In this document: positions 15,579 to 25,216 of the stretch, piece after piece
Numbering within the stretch: the first letter of the stretch is position 1
Layout: the number at the start of each line of letters is the position of its first letter
NCBI GenBank assembly: GCA_024697945.1
Contig: JAILRU010000103.1
Location: 1 to 64,000, forward strand
Direction of reading: 5' to 3'
Length of the DNA: 64,000 nt
Origin: Bacteroidaceae bacterium
GTDB lineage: Bacteria; Bacteroidota; Bacteroidia; Bacteroidales; Bacteroidaceae
Translations under genes and position numbers: made by a program
The notes under the pieces: generated by a model
Databases searched by the model: none
Seen by the model: only the letters and a program-made list of their open reading frames with translations
What the model was told of the DNA's origin: nothing

Positions 15579-18500
15579 TTAATAGAGCACTTTGCGGCCA
15601 TTAATGATATTGATGCCTTTCTGCACCTTGCTAATGCGCTGACCTGCGAGGTTGTAGATAACGCCGTTCTCAGTCTCCATGCCGTTAATCTCTTCAATCG
15701 AGGTCTCAACATCGTCGATGTACAAAATAGGCTTAACACCTGAACCGCTCGTGTCATGGATGTAAGCACGGAAAGGCTTAATATTTGTGCTACCTTCGCT
15801 CCTGTACAGCTTACCACCACCGATAAAGTAATCATCAGTTGGAACAGGAGTTGCTGCATAAACGCCTACGAAGTCGAAGTTTTTGCCTTCTTCTACAAGA
15901 ACGCTGGTTGGAGCAACAATTTCAACGCCATTGAACACCTGTTCTGTACTAGCGGTAGCAGCCTTCACGAGAACTGGAACATTGGCAGTGATAGTACCTG
16001 CGGTAACTTTGTTGAAGTTAATAGTAGCTTTCATTGGATCATCACTGTTTTCAGAGAAAGCATAGACTTCAGTACCTGAACCGAAGGCTGTCTGAACCTG
16101 AGAGCTTGTGAGGTTGAAGGGCAGAACGACAGTATTGTAGCCTTCATTGATATTACGGGTCATAGTCACATTTGCAAGGGCAACATCCTCGATAGTGTTG
16201 GGGACTGCCTCGTCGTAAGCCACAGCAGTAGCTATATCGTTGGCTGACAGCAACTCACCGTCGCAGACGCTGAACCACTGGTACTGACCTTTACCTTCAG
16301 CAACAACAGTCATCGTTACCTCAGTTTCTTCAGTCAGTGTGAAGGGCAGGTAGTTCCAAACCCAACCACGACCATTGCCATCGTTGCAGAACTCACCTTC
16401 GTCGAAGCTGGCTACACCTGCTTTGGTGACACCTTTGCCGGTATCACCCCAAGCGGGGATGGGGCTTGTCAGTGAAGTAGCGGAGCAGTTGATGTCTGCG
16501 GTGGTACCGCCAGAGGAAGCTGCGCGGGCAGCAACCTTGATGATATAGTTACCAGCGGGTAGTGTAGTAGTCTTGGTGTAGTTGGCTGTCCATGAATTGG
16601 AACCCCAGCCATCTGCGGGCTGCTCATAGTAGAGTCTGGCTTCCCCGCTCCAGTGTTGGCTGGTCAGAGCCTCAAAATCGTTCTTAGTGCTTCCGTTCAC
16701 GGTGCCAGTACGCGTCCAAGTACTGAAGTCGCCTATCTTGGCGGTTGCAGAATAAGGATAAGCAGTAGCTACATAGTTGTACTCAGCCACTTTCAGAGCC
16801 TTGACAGCAGGTATGCAACCGTCAGCACTTGTGGGAGCGGCAACGGTGATGGTGCTACTGATGGCCTGTGCGATGGCGTACTCCTTAGCGTAGAAGTCGT
16901 AGGCTGGGGCAGCAGCGGTGAAGGCGGCAACAGCATTGTTTATGGCATCTACAGCAGCCTCATATTCTGCAATAGTGCTCGGAGTAGCAGCAATGGCTGT
17001 TTCCAAAGTAGTTCTCTCATCGCCTGTTACATTGGCGTATGTTGCATTGTTGAGGGTTACTGTAGCTTCCTCTACCAACGTGGTGAAGCCAGGAGCCAGA
17101 TAGCTGGCAGCAATACTTTCCTGGAAGGTGTCGAGCTTGAAGCTCTGCCATACTGTCCAGTGGTCTCCAACGCTAGCATCTGCAGTCAGACCGATGGTAA
17201 CATCAGCATCTGCAGCAAGAGTGAAATAAACATAGTTCTTACCATTACCGGCATTGAACCAAGTGGCAGCTTGACCACGGTTGTTAACGACGCTATTAGA
17301 AACTTGTGCAATAGTTGTTTTGTTCTCACCTGCATAGACAACACCTGTCATACCTGTACGCTGGAGCGCAACAACTGTAAGGCGATAGGTACCGGCGGGC
17401 AGGCTGATTGTCTGATGGAAATCAGCACCTGATGCGTTCCAATACTCACATACGCCATCGGACTGGCCACCAAAGTCTGTGCCTTCCCAGTTTGTCTTGG
17501 TCTGAGCTGTTGGGTTCTTGATGGTGAAGGTGGTAATGTCGAAAGCAAGAGCATCGATAGCTGCCTGAAGGGTTGCTGTGCAAGCCTCAATAGCAGCTAC
17601 GGTTGTAGCCTCTTCGACTGCAGTATCCTGTTCACTGATGGTTGCTGATGCGACACCAGCGATAGCTGCATTCTCAGCAGCTGCCTTGTATGCTGCGTAT
17701 GGAGCAACAAAGGCCTTTGCTGCATTTGTTGCTTCAACAATTGCATCTGCAGCAGCGGTGTAGTCAGCAGCAGTCGTATAAGTCTTGTTCTGCTCTGTTA
17801 CGACAGCAGCAAGGGCGTTATAAGCAGCTGTGGGAATAGTTCCATTTAGAGCTTCAGCCTCAGAAACGGCAGAAGCTAATGTTGCGGCGAACTCAGAGAG
17901 ATCAAGGCCATAGTAGTAAAGACGGAACTCGTCCCAAATAGCCCAGTCACCACTCTTGTTTGTTTCACGCTTAATACCTACGGTTAGGTTGCCGCCAGAG
18001 AGCGTGAATGTGCCAGTAGTCTGACCAGCAAAGGCATTGTCTTCATGGATAGCCTTCCACTTTGCCACTTTGTCAGTTCCCCAGCTTGTGGAATTGTCTG
18101 TCTGCAACAGACCTGTTGTGGTATTACCATAGATGTATGTCGTTCCGTTGGTACCAAACCCAGAGCACTGAACTTCGTATGTGCCATCGGGCAGATCTGC
18201 AATTGCCTGATGAACATCGAAAGTGTTGTTCCAAGCCTCGTTGCCATAATACTTGTTGTCGGAACCGCCAATCCATGTCCAGTTACCACCATTGTGAGTA
18301 GTTGTCCATGTGCTGTTGCGGTCATCATTACGGGCGAAGCTGCGACCTTTGATGAAGACAGAGACATCCATTGGGTCTGTAGAAGAATAGGTCTTAGCCA
18401 CCATTGCAGCCTTGAAGTCAGCCTCAGAAACCAACTTCCAATAAGTGGAAGTAGTGCGGCTACCAGGGTCACCAACCATTTCCACATCGGTCAGACCTTC

Positions 18501-18890
18501 ATTAGCCATAAGATATTGACCGTCATAAATAATCTGGTAAGTGTTGGTTTCACCCTCAACAGCACGGAACGTCCAGTTAGTAGCTCCTGCATCGCACCAA
18601 GTGCTTGAACCCAGATAATGATCTGTTGAATTATTCTTGACATTTGTGTCAAGGGTGTAAACACCCTCACTGACTTCTGCAAATGCAATATCCAGACCGA
18701 AGCCAGCTTGTAAATAAGCATTTGTACCCCAGCCTTGAAGGGGGTCACCATTGTTTAGGAACTTGTCGGCAGCAACGTTGTAAAGGTAGAAGGTACCATT
18801 AGCAACGGCATTGCCTGTCCACGTCTGAGCATTTGCGCTCAGACCGACCATTGCCGCCATGGCGGCAAATAGAAGTTTGATTTTCTTCAT
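15579..18890 (-). CDS. Large secreted multidomain surface protein (cassette 1)
   Basis: 1103 residues with a signal peptide (about 1-22, ANAQ cleavage). After an N-terminal beta-trefoil-like region (about 25-160) come beta-sandwich modules resembling galactose-binding CBMs (about 170-335, 450-600, 715-890). Ala-rich helical FIVAR-like segments separate them (about 340-450, 610-710). Near the C-terminus a beta-rich domain (about 905-1060) precedes the shared tail IYNLAGQRISK ... INIINGRKVLY. It is a close paralogue of the 1112-residue protein at 25870-29208: the middle modules share long near-identical stretches such as FTIKNPTAQTKT. A role in binding host or plant glycans is inference. It has its own promoter at 18964-18995. 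Confidence 0.85.
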   Translation of the reverse strand: MKKIKLLFAAMAAMVGLSANAQTWTGNAVANGTFYLYNVAADKFLNNGDPLQGWGTNAYLQAGFGLDIAFAEVSEGVYTLDTNVKNNSTDHYLGSSTWCDAGATNWTFRAVEGETNTYQIIYDGQYLMANEGLTDVEMVGDPGSRTTSTYWKLVSEADFKAAMVAKTYSSTDPMDVSVFIKGRSFARNDDRNSTWTTTHNGGNWTWIGGSDNKYYGNEAWNNTFDVHQAIADLPDGTYEVQCSGFGTNGTTYIYGNTTTGLLQTDNSTSWGTDKVAKWKAIHEDNAFAGQTTGTFTLSGGNLTVGIKRETNKSGDWAIWDEFRLYYYGLDLSEFAATLASAVSEAEALNGTIPTAAYNALAAVVTEQNKTYTTAADYTAAADAIVEATNAAKAFVAPYAAYKAAAENAAIAGVASATISEQDTAVEEATTVAAIEACTATLQAAIDALAFDITTFTIKNPTAQTKTNWEGTDFGGQSDGVCEYWNASGADFHQTISLPAGTYRLTVVALQRTGMTGVVYAGENKTTIAQVSNSVVNNRGQAATWFNAGNGKNYVYFTLAADADVTIGLTADASVGDHWTVWQSFKLDTFQESIAASYLAPGFTTLVEEATVTLNNATYANVTGDERTTLETAIAATPSTIAEYEAAVDAINNAVAAFTAAAPAYDFYAKEYAIAQAISSTITVAAPTSADGCIPAVKALKVAEYNYVATAYPYSATAKIGDFSTWTRTGTVNGSTKNDFEALTSQHWSGEARLYYEQPADGWGSNSWTANYTKTTTLPAGNYIIKVAARAASSGGTTADINCSATSLTSPIPAWGDTGKGVTKAGVASFDEGEFCNDGNGRGWVWNYLPFTLTEETEVTMTVVAEGKGQYQWFSVCDGELLSANDIATAVAYDEAVPNTIEDVALANVTMTRNINEGYNTVVLPFNLTSSQVQTAFGSGTEVYAFSENSDDPMKATINFNKVTAGTITANVPVLVKAATASTEQVFNGVEIVAPTSVLVEEGKNFDFVGVYAATPVPTDDYFIGGGKLYRSEGSTNIKPFRAYIHDTSGSGVKPILYIDDVETSIEEINGMETENGVIYNLAGQRISKVQKGINIINGRKVLY

Positions 18891-18963
18891 TTGATTTTTT
18901 TAAGTTAGTTAATAATTAGGTATATTAAATTTGGTTTATACATTATTATATATAATTTTGGGC

Positions 18964-18995
18964 GCAAAGATACAAATAATTATGTTAAAAACAAA
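18964..18995 (-). promoter_or_regulatory. Promoter of surface cassette 1
   Basis: Leftward TTTG, a 19-bp spacer and TATCTTTGC (18972-18964), about 74 bp before the start codon. Confidence 0.75.
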
Positions 18996-19022
18996 AGAAC
19001 TGCTTGTTTTTCTTTAAAAATC

Positions 19023-19057
19023 AGCCCCGCTTGCAGCAAAACAACTGCAGGCGGAGC
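19023..19057 (-). terminator. Hairpin terminator after surface cassette 2
   Basis: cgcttgcag pairs with ctgcaggcg around an 8-nt loop, with partial pairing extended outward. Leftward it is followed by a T-rich stretch. It begins 33 bp beyond the stop of the small gene at 19090. Confidence 0.6.
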
Positions 19058-19089
19058 CTTTAAAACTAACTTTTTAAGTTAATACTCTC

Positions 19090-19275
19090 TTACCACTCGT
19101 CGTCCCAGATGTTCACATCTCCCTTTACGAGGACCTCGGCTCCGCTTTCGGTCTGAAAGTCATTCAGAGTAGCGGTGCCACTATCACCAGTAATGTTCAC
19201 TGGAGATGCAGCGATGATGTTGCTTGTGTTGAGGCGAACTGTCAGCGCCTTAGGAATAATATATGTCTTTTTCAT
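19090..19275 (-). CDS. Small MKKTYIxP-type protein of cassette 2
   Basis: 61 residues, MKKTYIIPKALTVRL at the start, ITGDSG in the middle and DVNIWDDEW at the end. The 40-bp spacer to the upstream large gene is nearly identical to the spacer in cassette 1 apart from loss of one aattatc-type unit, showing that large gene, spacer and small gene duplicated together. Function unknown. Confidence 0.8.
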   Translation of the reverse strand: MKKTYIIPKALTVRLNTSNIIAASPVNITGDSGTATLNDFQTESGAEVLVKGDVNIWDDEW

Positions 19276-19315
19276 ATTGATTTACAATTTATAATTATCA
19301 ATTATCAATTATCAA

Positions 19316-22300
19316 TTAATAGAGCACTTTGCGGCCATTAATGATGTTAATGCCCTTCTGCATTTTGCTAATGCGCTGACCAGCGAGGTTGTAGATAGCA
19401 GCATTATCAATTGACAATTCTCCATTATCAATTGCATTGATGCCTGTTGCGTCATCCTCGAGGTCAATAGCAAAGCCCTTAACAAGGGAACCACCAGCAT
19501 TGATATATGCACGGTTCGTAGCTATTGTATTATTATTGGCCTGATAGAAACCAACGACATCGCTGACATTAGCGAGAACATAATAGTACTGACTGCTGGC
19601 AGCATCATAGGTCACAGCAGCACCTGTACCACGAACGAAGGCATTATCACCAGCTGACCAAGGAGTAGCACTCGCAAGCACAGGCACGTTTTCTGTGGTT
19701 TCACCACTTGCGCTATAAAGCAGCACACCTTCACCAGCAGGAACAACATCAACTCTTGTGAAGTTTAGAGTTGAGCCACTTACTGTAGCTCTATATGCCT
19801 TAATGCTAGAATCTGTGAAGTCAAGATTATTGTCACTTGCATAAGTAGCATAGCCAGCAGCGGTAACGGTTACAGGTTCAACTTTGGTATATTTAATATC
19901 GCGCCAGCAAAGCCAGTGAACATTAGCACCAAGCTTCACGTCAATGCTGAGAGTCAGATTGCCATCAGTTACTTGACCGTAAGCCTTGTAACGGCCAAGA
20001 CGCATTACATAACCACCAGAACCAACATTATTAGAAGTGTTGCTCATGATGCTTACGGCCTCACCACTATTAACTGACATAGTAATCATACTATTATCAC
20101 TATTGAAATTGGCATCAGATCTGCGTTGTACGCGAGCCCACAGTTCAACCTCGTACCAACCATTTTCCATACCTGTCAATGTAGCTGTGAAGGTGTTAGC
20201 TTCTAAGTTATTTGTTTCATTTACAAAGTACTCAAAGAAAGGAACTGAGAAGCCAGAACCATCGCTGTCACCTTCTGTTGACCAAGTGTTGATGTAAGGA
20301 GCATCCCACCAGTTTTCATTTGTCTTACCCCAAGTGCTTGCAATATAAGCACCAGCCTTACCTTCATTTGCTATAGCATGCCAATCGCTGACGGTCGAAC
20401 CCAAAGCATTAATCTCAGCAGTAGCCTGAGCATCAGTGTAGGTAACATTAGTCCATGCTGTTGTAGCAGTGCTGATTTCATTCTCCAAAGCTGTTGTGGC
20501 AGCTGTTGTTACGAAGTTGTTAGCATCCTTCACATCCTTAGCCTTGTCAATAGCAGTCTTCAATGTTGCATAATTGGCTACAGAGGTCTCAGCCTCAGCA
20601 ATAGCTGTGAGCAGGGCATTGTAATTAGCCAGTGTCTTATTGCTAGTGAATGTTGTCACGGCAGCAGTCTGGGCTGCGCTCTTGTCGGTACCCATCTTGC
20701 CAGAAGCGAGGGTATAGGTCAAATCATTGATTGTGCCAACATATGTCAGCTTGAAGTCGTCGATGCAAATCCAAGTGCTGTTGGTAAGCGTGCAGGCTGC
20801 GCCCATCTTGATGCTCCCCTTGTCTGCAATCTCAACTGTGGCAGCATACTTTCCAGAAGTGGAAACGCTGACCTCGGTGGCGTTTGCGTAGAGTTTAGCA
20901 TCAACGACATCTGAGTACATATAAGCTTCAATCTTATAGATACCAGCAGGAAGAGCAGCGACAGTCTGGTTAATGTCGATGGTTCCGGCAGCATGCCAGC
21001 GCTCGGCATAATATGTGCCCTGCTTGTTGCCAAAGGAGTTGTTGTTCTGTGCACCAGCAGTGATAGTTCCATCGTTTGTCCAACCGTTGGTGTTGCCCTG
21101 CTCGAAGCTTGGGTTGACAATCAGGCTGGTAAGATCGACATTTGTGCCTCCATTGATGGTGGTGACGGCGGTGTCGTATGTAGTCTTTGCTGCTACGGCA
21201 GCTGTTGCAGCGGTATTAGCAGCTACGAGGTTTGCAGTTGCCGTTGTCAACTGGCTTTCTGTCAGACCTGAGTCATTCAAGTCAAGCGTGTTAGCTGTGA
21301 TTGCATCCTGCAATGTATTCCAGTCTGTATCGAACATACTACTCTCTGTGAAGGCATTTGCCTCATTTAGGGCAGCGTTGTATGCATCGACAGAAGCCTT
21401 CATCTTCACAGCGGCAATAGTTACATCACCATAATAGGTCAATTCAAAGTTGTCAAGAACTGTCCATGCATTTGAAACGTTTTCCTCACACTTAGCACCA
21501 ATAGTAAGATTGCCATCGGTAACAGAAACCCATACTACATTGTCTTTATAGTATCCTGCGCTGAAACAATTGGAGGCGTCAGTCTGAGAATTGGGAACAT
21601 ATCCAGCATCAGTAGATGTAGTGAAGCCACCAGTGGCACTTGCTTGAGCATCAGCCATAACAGACATAAGAGGTACAGGAGTTTCACTATTGGCGGTCAA
21701 GAACGAGCGAATAGTCTCTGTTCCGGCATTATATGCTGTTGCAGCATCAGCATTACTACCATTACGATAGTAGCCCTGAGCTGTTAGCTTGTATGCACCA
21801 TTAGGAACACTTGCAAGTGTCTGAGTGATAGTGAAAGTGCCATTCCACTGCTGCATGTTCATGTTTTCGTTAGCACCGCTGGCGAATTGGAAATCACCGC
21901 CTGAGTTGGTCTTTGTCCAAGGTGACGTCGAACAGTTACGACCAAAATTAGCATCACCAATCAAGAAGGTTGCATTACCAGGATTTTCAATCGTCGCACT
22001 TTCAAGGGCGGTTTTTCTGTCAGCCTTCGAAACGATAGTCCATTCCGATGCTTCAGTTGGAGAAGTTACATTGACAACCTCGGCACCTGCACCATTAGAT
22101 GTCATATAGTTGTAGCCATCTGCTGTCATATAGTACTTACCACTTCCTGAGGATGTTTCTAAAAGCAACCATTTAGCTGCTGAACCATCCATATACAAAT
22201 TGCTACCAACGAATGCATTATATTCCTGAGTCATCAATGTGTACACGCCATCGCTCAGATTTGCTGTGATAGGCTGTCCTGTTCCATCCACAATAGCATG

Positions 22301-23044
22301 CGTACCCCAGCTTTGACCGGCTGACAGATACAAACTAGTAGCTTCATTATAAAGATAGAGATCAGCAGTTTTGTCATCAACAGGTGTTGCGGGGTTGTTA
22401 GCCTTCAGCAGACGAATGTTGTCGAGCAAGAAGTCAGAACGCTTTTGGCCACCCGAATACATTGTAAACACAAAGTCGATAGTTGCTTCTGCATCTAACT
22501 TAAAGAAGAACCCAGATGTGTTCCATTTGTCATTACCAAATGTAGCATCCTTAGTAGCATCACCTGTAGTTACGGAAGCTACTTCAGTCTCACCATTTAT
22601 GGCCGCCAATTTTATGCGAGTCTTCGTTTTGCTACTACTGTCTTCATTATAAGACTGCTGGTACTTGAACTCTAGACGATAAACGCCAGCGGGAAGATTA
22701 TTCTTCGTTGTGGTTGTAAATGTGGCAGTTGTACCAGCATCTCCATTCCAGCCATGACGATAGAACAAGTAGTAAGTACCATCGGCAGGAGTAATTTTAG
22801 TACCAAATGCAGAAGCATTATCCGTATCCTTGTCACGTGTTTGAGTGTTGTTGTAACTGCCAGCAGCGCTTTGTGCTTCAGTCCATCCGGTAATTGTTAG
22901 ATTAGCATTTGAAGCGGCAGAATTGCCATTTGACTCAAAACTCGGGTTGTTGATGTAAGTATCAGTTACATCTGTCATTTGTGCCCAGACGCTTCCCCCT
23001 AACATAAGGGCAGCTGTGGCTAAAAGAAGTTTGATTTTCTTCAT
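19316..23044 (-). CDS. Large secreted multidomain surface protein (cassette 2)
   Basis: 1242 residues, signal peptide about 1-21 (GGSVWAQ). Visible modules are a CBM-like beta-sandwich at about 25-210 (NPSFESNG ... LLDNIRLL), a trefoil-like region at about 225-335, a second sandwich at about 345-550, Ala/Thr-rich helical linkers (about 555-650), a third sandwich at about 655-785, more helix (about 790-900) and a fourth sandwich near 905-1060. A beta domain and the shared tail end the protein. It shares architecture and tail with the other two cassette proteins but is more diverged. The linker AIDNGELSIDN before the tail is encoded by attgataatgg phrases. It starts 62 bp after the PIN-toxin gene. 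Confidence 0.85.
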   Translation of the reverse strand: MKKIKLLLATAALMLGGSVWAQMTDVTDTYINNPSFESNGNSAASNANLTITGWTEAQSAAGSYNNTQTRDKDTDNASAFGTKITPADGTYYLFYRHGWNGDAGTTATFTTTTKNNLPAGVYRLEFKYQQSYNEDSSSKTKTRIKLAAINGETEVASVTTGDATKDATFGNDKWNTSGFFFKLDAEATIDFVFTMYSGGQKRSDFLLDNIRLLKANNPATPVDDKTADLYLYNEATSLYLSAGQSWGTHAIVDGTGQPITANLSDGVYTLMTQEYNAFVGSNLYMDGSAAKWLLLETSSGSGKYYMTADGYNYMTSNGAGAEVVNVTSPTEASEWTIVSKADRKTALESATIENPGNATFLIGDANFGRNCSTSPWTKTNSGGDFQFASGANENMNMQQWNGTFTITQTLASVPNGAYKLTAQGYYRNGSNADAATAYNAGTETIRSFLTANSETPVPLMSVMADAQASATGGFTTSTDAGYVPNSQTDASNCFSAGYYKDNVVWVSVTDGNLTIGAKCEENVSNAWTVLDNFELTYYGDVTIAAVKMKASVDAYNAALNEANAFTESSMFDTDWNTLQDAITANTLDLNDSGLTESQLTTATANLVAANTAATAAVAAKTTYDTAVTTINGGTNVDLTSLIVNPSFEQGNTNGWTNDGTITAGAQNNNSFGNKQGTYYAERWHAAGTIDINQTVAALPAGIYKIEAYMYSDVVDAKLYANATEVSVSTSGKYAATVEIADKGSIKMGAACTLTNSTWICIDDFKLTYVGTINDLTYTLASGKMGTDKSAAQTAAVTTFTSNKTLANYNALLTAIAEAETSVANYATLKTAIDKAKDVKDANNFVTTAATTALENEISTATTAWTNVTYTDAQATAEINALGSTVSDWHAIANEGKAGAYIASTWGKTNENWWDAPYINTWSTEGDSDGSGFSVPFFEYFVNETNNLEANTFTATLTGMENGWYEVELWARVQRRSDANFNSDNSMITMSVNSGEAVSIMSNTSNNVGSGGYVMRLGRYKAYGQVTDGNLTLSIDVKLGANVHWLCWRDIKYTKVEPVTVTAAGYATYASDNNLDFTDSSIKAYRATVSGSTLNFTRVDVVPAGEGVLLYSASGETTENVPVLASATPWSAGDNAFVRGTGAAVTYDAASSQYYYVLANVSDVVGFYQANNNTIATNRAYINAGGSLVKGFAIDLEDDATGINAIDNGELSIDNAAIYNLAGQRISKMQKGINIINGRKVLY

Positions 23045-23106
23045 TTGATTTGATTTTAGTTAATAAATAAATTAATAATGTTTATTGGTTATTGTTTATT
23101 GGTTCT

Positions 23107-23526
23107 TTATTTGAATTCGTTAAGGAACTCCTCAGGAGTATATACTGGAACTGCAGATTGGATAAAGTCCTGCTTATTTCTCGTAACGATATAGTCTGCT
23201 TTCACTCTCTCTGCTGAATAATATTGCAAGGCATCTTCAAAATCCTTAAAGTCAGATGCTATGGCATCCTGAACCGTCTGTGCATCAACAGTCGTGATGT
23301 GACATAGCTCAACAATCTTTCCGAAGAGAGTAACAACGGCATCATGAGTCATTTTGTAATGAGCTTGCAAAATGAAACTGGCAGTGGCGAATGACAAGGA
23401 AGACAACATGAGTTGACACTTCTTTCTTTTGCCTAATTGGAACAGCAAGGCTGACGGCACAAAGAATAGCTCTCTACGAGAGAGATAATCAATCAAAATA
23501 TTCGTATCAAGAAAGACTTTCATCAT
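23107..23526 (-). CDS. PIN-domain toxin (VapC-like)
   Basis: 139 residues with the PIN fold pattern: MMKVFLDTNILIDYL places the first catalytic Asp at residue 7. DFKDFEDALQYYSA (about 92-105) supplies the central acidic residues, and ADYIVTRNKQDF (about 110-121) the last conserved strand and acidic site. PIN toxins are Mg-dependent RNases. It overlaps the upstream gene by 4 bp (ATGA), the standard antitoxin-toxin coupling. Confidence 0.88.
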   Translation of the reverse strand: MMKVFLDTNILIDYLSRRELFFVPSALLFQLGKRKKCQLMLSSLSFATASFILQAHYKMTHDAVVTLFGKIVELCHITTVDAQTVQDAIASDFKDFEDALQYYSAERVKADYIVTRNKQDFIQSAVPVYTPEEFLNEFK

Positions 23527-23798
23527 CCGTATTTCTGCATAAGATAATCTTTCCTTGCCTTCTCAAGATCAAATTCTACAGGCAGAGGTGTAATGTCCTT
23601 GACTGGTTCAAGTATATCGGCAGAGAGAATAAGGTCTTCTGGCGTTATCTGAAGTATCTTGCCTGCCTTGGATTGGGCAGCCGTTTTCTTAGCCTCCACG
23701 GATTCGTACAGATGATCTGCCAGCCATTTCTTGTTGTTATCTGTCAGCTTCAGGTCCTGAAGGAAGGTCCATAGATTATTAAGAGATATCGCATTCAT
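23523..23798 (-). CDS. Antitoxin partner of the PIN toxin
   Basis: A 91-residue protein with a helical N-terminus (LWTFLQDLKLTDNNKKWLADHLYES) and a charged C-terminal extension (FDLEKARKDYLMQKYG), typical of Bacteroidetes antitoxins paired with PIN toxins. A repeated 41-bp leader ends 3 bp before its start codon. Confidence 0.8.
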   Translation of the reverse strand: MNAISLNNLWTFLQDLKLTDNNKKWLADHLYESVEAKKTAAQSKAGKILQITPEDLILSADILEPVKDITPLPVEFDLEKARKDYLMQKYG

Positions 23799-23801
23799 AT
23801 T

Positions 23802-23842
23802 ATTGGTTGTCAGTAGAGAGGTTCGATTTGTTTGATTTTATT
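23802..23842 (-). repeat. TA leader repeat, copy 1
   Basis: A 41-bp segment (attggttgtcagtagagagg followed by a ttcgatttg-type end) directly upstream of the PIN antitoxin start. Near-identical copies precede the MNT gene (24273-24313) and the YoeB-module antitoxin (24899-24940). Confidence 0.85.
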
Positions 23843-23850
23843 GCTAATAT

Positions 23851-24171
23851 TCAGACTGGCACCCCAGTGCGCATGATATCATGGTAAAGGGGGGATGGTT
23901 CATTAGCCTCCAACAGAACCGGCTCGATAAGCAGGCTCACGCGCTTGACATCGTGCCATAGGCTTGTTGACCATTCCAGCCATTTGCCTTCGGCTATTTT
24001 GGGCACTATGACAGCCACATCAATGTCACTCCATTCATGAGGGTTTCCTTTGGAGTAAGAGCCGAACATCAACACCTTGGTGTCACGCCCGAAACGCGGT
24101 ATAATTACCTCTTTGTATTTGCGGACGAGGTTCAGAGCGTCTTCTTTTCCAAGAACCTTTGTTGTATCCAT
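23851..24171 (-). CDS. MNT-type nucleotidyltransferase
   Basis: 106 residues with the minimal nucleotidyltransferase signature: GSYSKGNPHEWSDIDVAVI, that is GS at 37-38 and D-x-D at 49-51. Such MNT proteins often pair with HEPN toxins and neutralise them by AMPylation or adenylylation. No HEPN gene is adjacent here, so it is an orphan or the partner was lost. A 17-codon open frame lies just upstream at 24194-24247 but is too short to identify. Confidence 0.85.
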   Translation of the reverse strand: MDTTKVLGKEDALNLVRKYKEVIIPRFGRDTKVLMFGSYSKGNPHEWSDIDVAVIVPKIAEGKWLEWSTSLWHDVKRVSLLIEPVLLEANEPSPLYHDIMRTGVPV

Positions 24172-24272
24172 TGTCTGAATTGTTTCGTTTGGTCTATGTA
24201 ATGCTGGCTATCTCAAGCCATGCCTGTGCTAAACCTTCTTTATCCATTGATGTCGTTTTCTGCTAATATAAT

Positions 24273-24313
24273 ATTGTTGTCAGTAGAGAGGCTCGATTTG
24301 TTTGGTTTTATTT
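24273..24313 (-). repeat. TA leader repeat, copy 2
   Basis: attgttgtcagtagagaggc plus a cgatttgtttggttttatt end. It lies about 100 bp upstream of the MNT gene and 40 bp beyond the YoeB stop. Confidence 0.85.
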
Positions 24314-24352
24314 GTTAATAATAGGGTGAATTAATTAGGGTTGATATCTTAT

Positions 24353-24625
24353 TTATTTATCGTTGTAGTGACCGTATGAAGAAAGGACAAGGATAAGCAC
24401 TTCCGTTTCGAATATTCGATAGACTAATCTGTGTTTCTTGGTTATCTGCCTGCTCCAACGATTCTCAGGCTTTCCTTTTAATGGTTCTGGATGTCCTGTG
24501 CCCGTCTTGGGATGATCCATCAATTCGTTAATGAGCTTTACAGCTTTCTTAAAGGCAGCTGGTTCACTTTTTTTCAAACGCTGGAGATCAATCTTTGCCT
24601 GAGGAATATATTCTATGGCGTACAT
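24353..24625 (-). CDS. YoeB-family toxin (RelE superfamily)
   Basis: 90 residues, the usual YoeB length. Conserved features are HPEPLKG with E47, NRWSRQI at 55-61, R66 in KHRLVYRIF, and the C-terminal SSYGHYND with H86 and Y87. These correspond to the E46, R65, H83, Y84 catalytic set of E. coli YoeB, a ribosome-dependent mRNA interferase. It starts 12 bp after its antitoxin. Confidence 0.92.
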   Translation of the reverse strand: MYAIEYIPQAKIDLQRLKKSEPAAFKKAVKLINELMDHPKTGTGHPEPLKGKPENRWSRQITKKHRLVYRIFETEVLILVLSSYGHYNDK

Positions 24626-24637
24626 AAGCTTCCAGCT

Positions 24638-24889
24638 TTAGAGACTATTCAGCCAAGCGTTCATTTCGTCACGATCTGTGAAGCGGATACCTTCACCACG
24701 CTTGAACTGTTCTTCAGCTCGATCGAGCTTTGCAAAGAACTCTTCCTCTGTCATGAGTGTCGGGTCGGCTTGCTTCTCCTTTGCCAACTTCTTGACATAT
24801 CTCATGACACGCTTGAGGAGTCCTTCGTCTTCTGCCACGATACTCAGGTCGTAGAAGAAATCGCCATTGAGTGTTAGAGTCTGGTTCAT
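24638..24889 (-). CDS. Antitoxin of the YoeB module
   Basis: 83 residues. The N-terminus (MNQTLTLNGDFFYDLSIVAEDEGLL) is not YefM/Phd-like in an obvious way; the C-terminal half is acidic and helical (EEEFFAKLDRAEEQFKRGE), as expected for toxin binding. The adjacent YoeB toxin gives the assignment. A leader repeat and a TACCTTTGC -7 element lie upstream. Confidence 0.82.
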   Translation of the reverse strand: MNQTLTLNGDFFYDLSIVAEDEGLLKRVMRYVKKLAKEKQADPTLMTEEEFFAKLDRAEEQFKRGEGIRFTDRDEMNAWLNSL

Positions 24890-24898
24890 ATCTCGTTT

Positions 24899-24940
24899 AT
24901 TGGTTGTCAGTAGAGAGGTTTGATTTGCTTGGTTTTATTT
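24899..24940 (-). repeat. TA leader repeat, copy 3
   Basis: attggttgtcagtagagagg plus a tttgatttgcttggttttatt end, 9 bp upstream of the antitoxin start. It lies between the -7 element and the ATG, so it would be in the 5' leader of the mRNA. Confidence 0.85.
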
Positions 24941-24962
24941 TATATAATAATGTATTGGGGTT

Positions 24963-24971
24963 GCAAAGGTA
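24963..24971 (-). promoter_or_regulatory. -7 promoter element of the YoeB module
   Basis: Leftward TACCTTTGC matches TAnnTTTG(C), 74 bp upstream of the antitoxin start. No good -33 TTTG was seen at the expected spacing. Confidence 0.55.
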
Positions 24972-25177
24972 AACATTTATTTTAATATAACCCCCTCCAC
25001 CATTCGTTAAACTTTGTTAAGAATGTCGGTTTTGTCACGAAATGCCTTCTCCAATTATCAAAAAGGACTGATATTGTAGTACGAAAACCATAATTATGCA
25101 GTACGAGATGCTTCGATTGGAAGTACGAAAAAAAAATTGTTCAACCATAACGATGACGTTAACCATAACAGTTATCA

Positions 25178-25216
25178 GAGTTTTTATGGTTTTTGTTTAA
25201 ATCATAACACAGGGTT
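25178..25216 (-). repeat. 39-bp dispersed repeat, copy 2
   Basis: The reverse complement of this segment matches 791-829 with about three differences. The surrounding gene-poor stretch (24972-25376) also holds three agtacga motifs (near 25080, 25100 and 25125) and two aaccataac copies, and no supported gene. Confidence 0.75.

Noticed and set aside
24194..24247. 17-codon open frame before the MNT gene
   Set aside because: Too short to identify; it could be a remnant of a HEPN partner but shows no motif.
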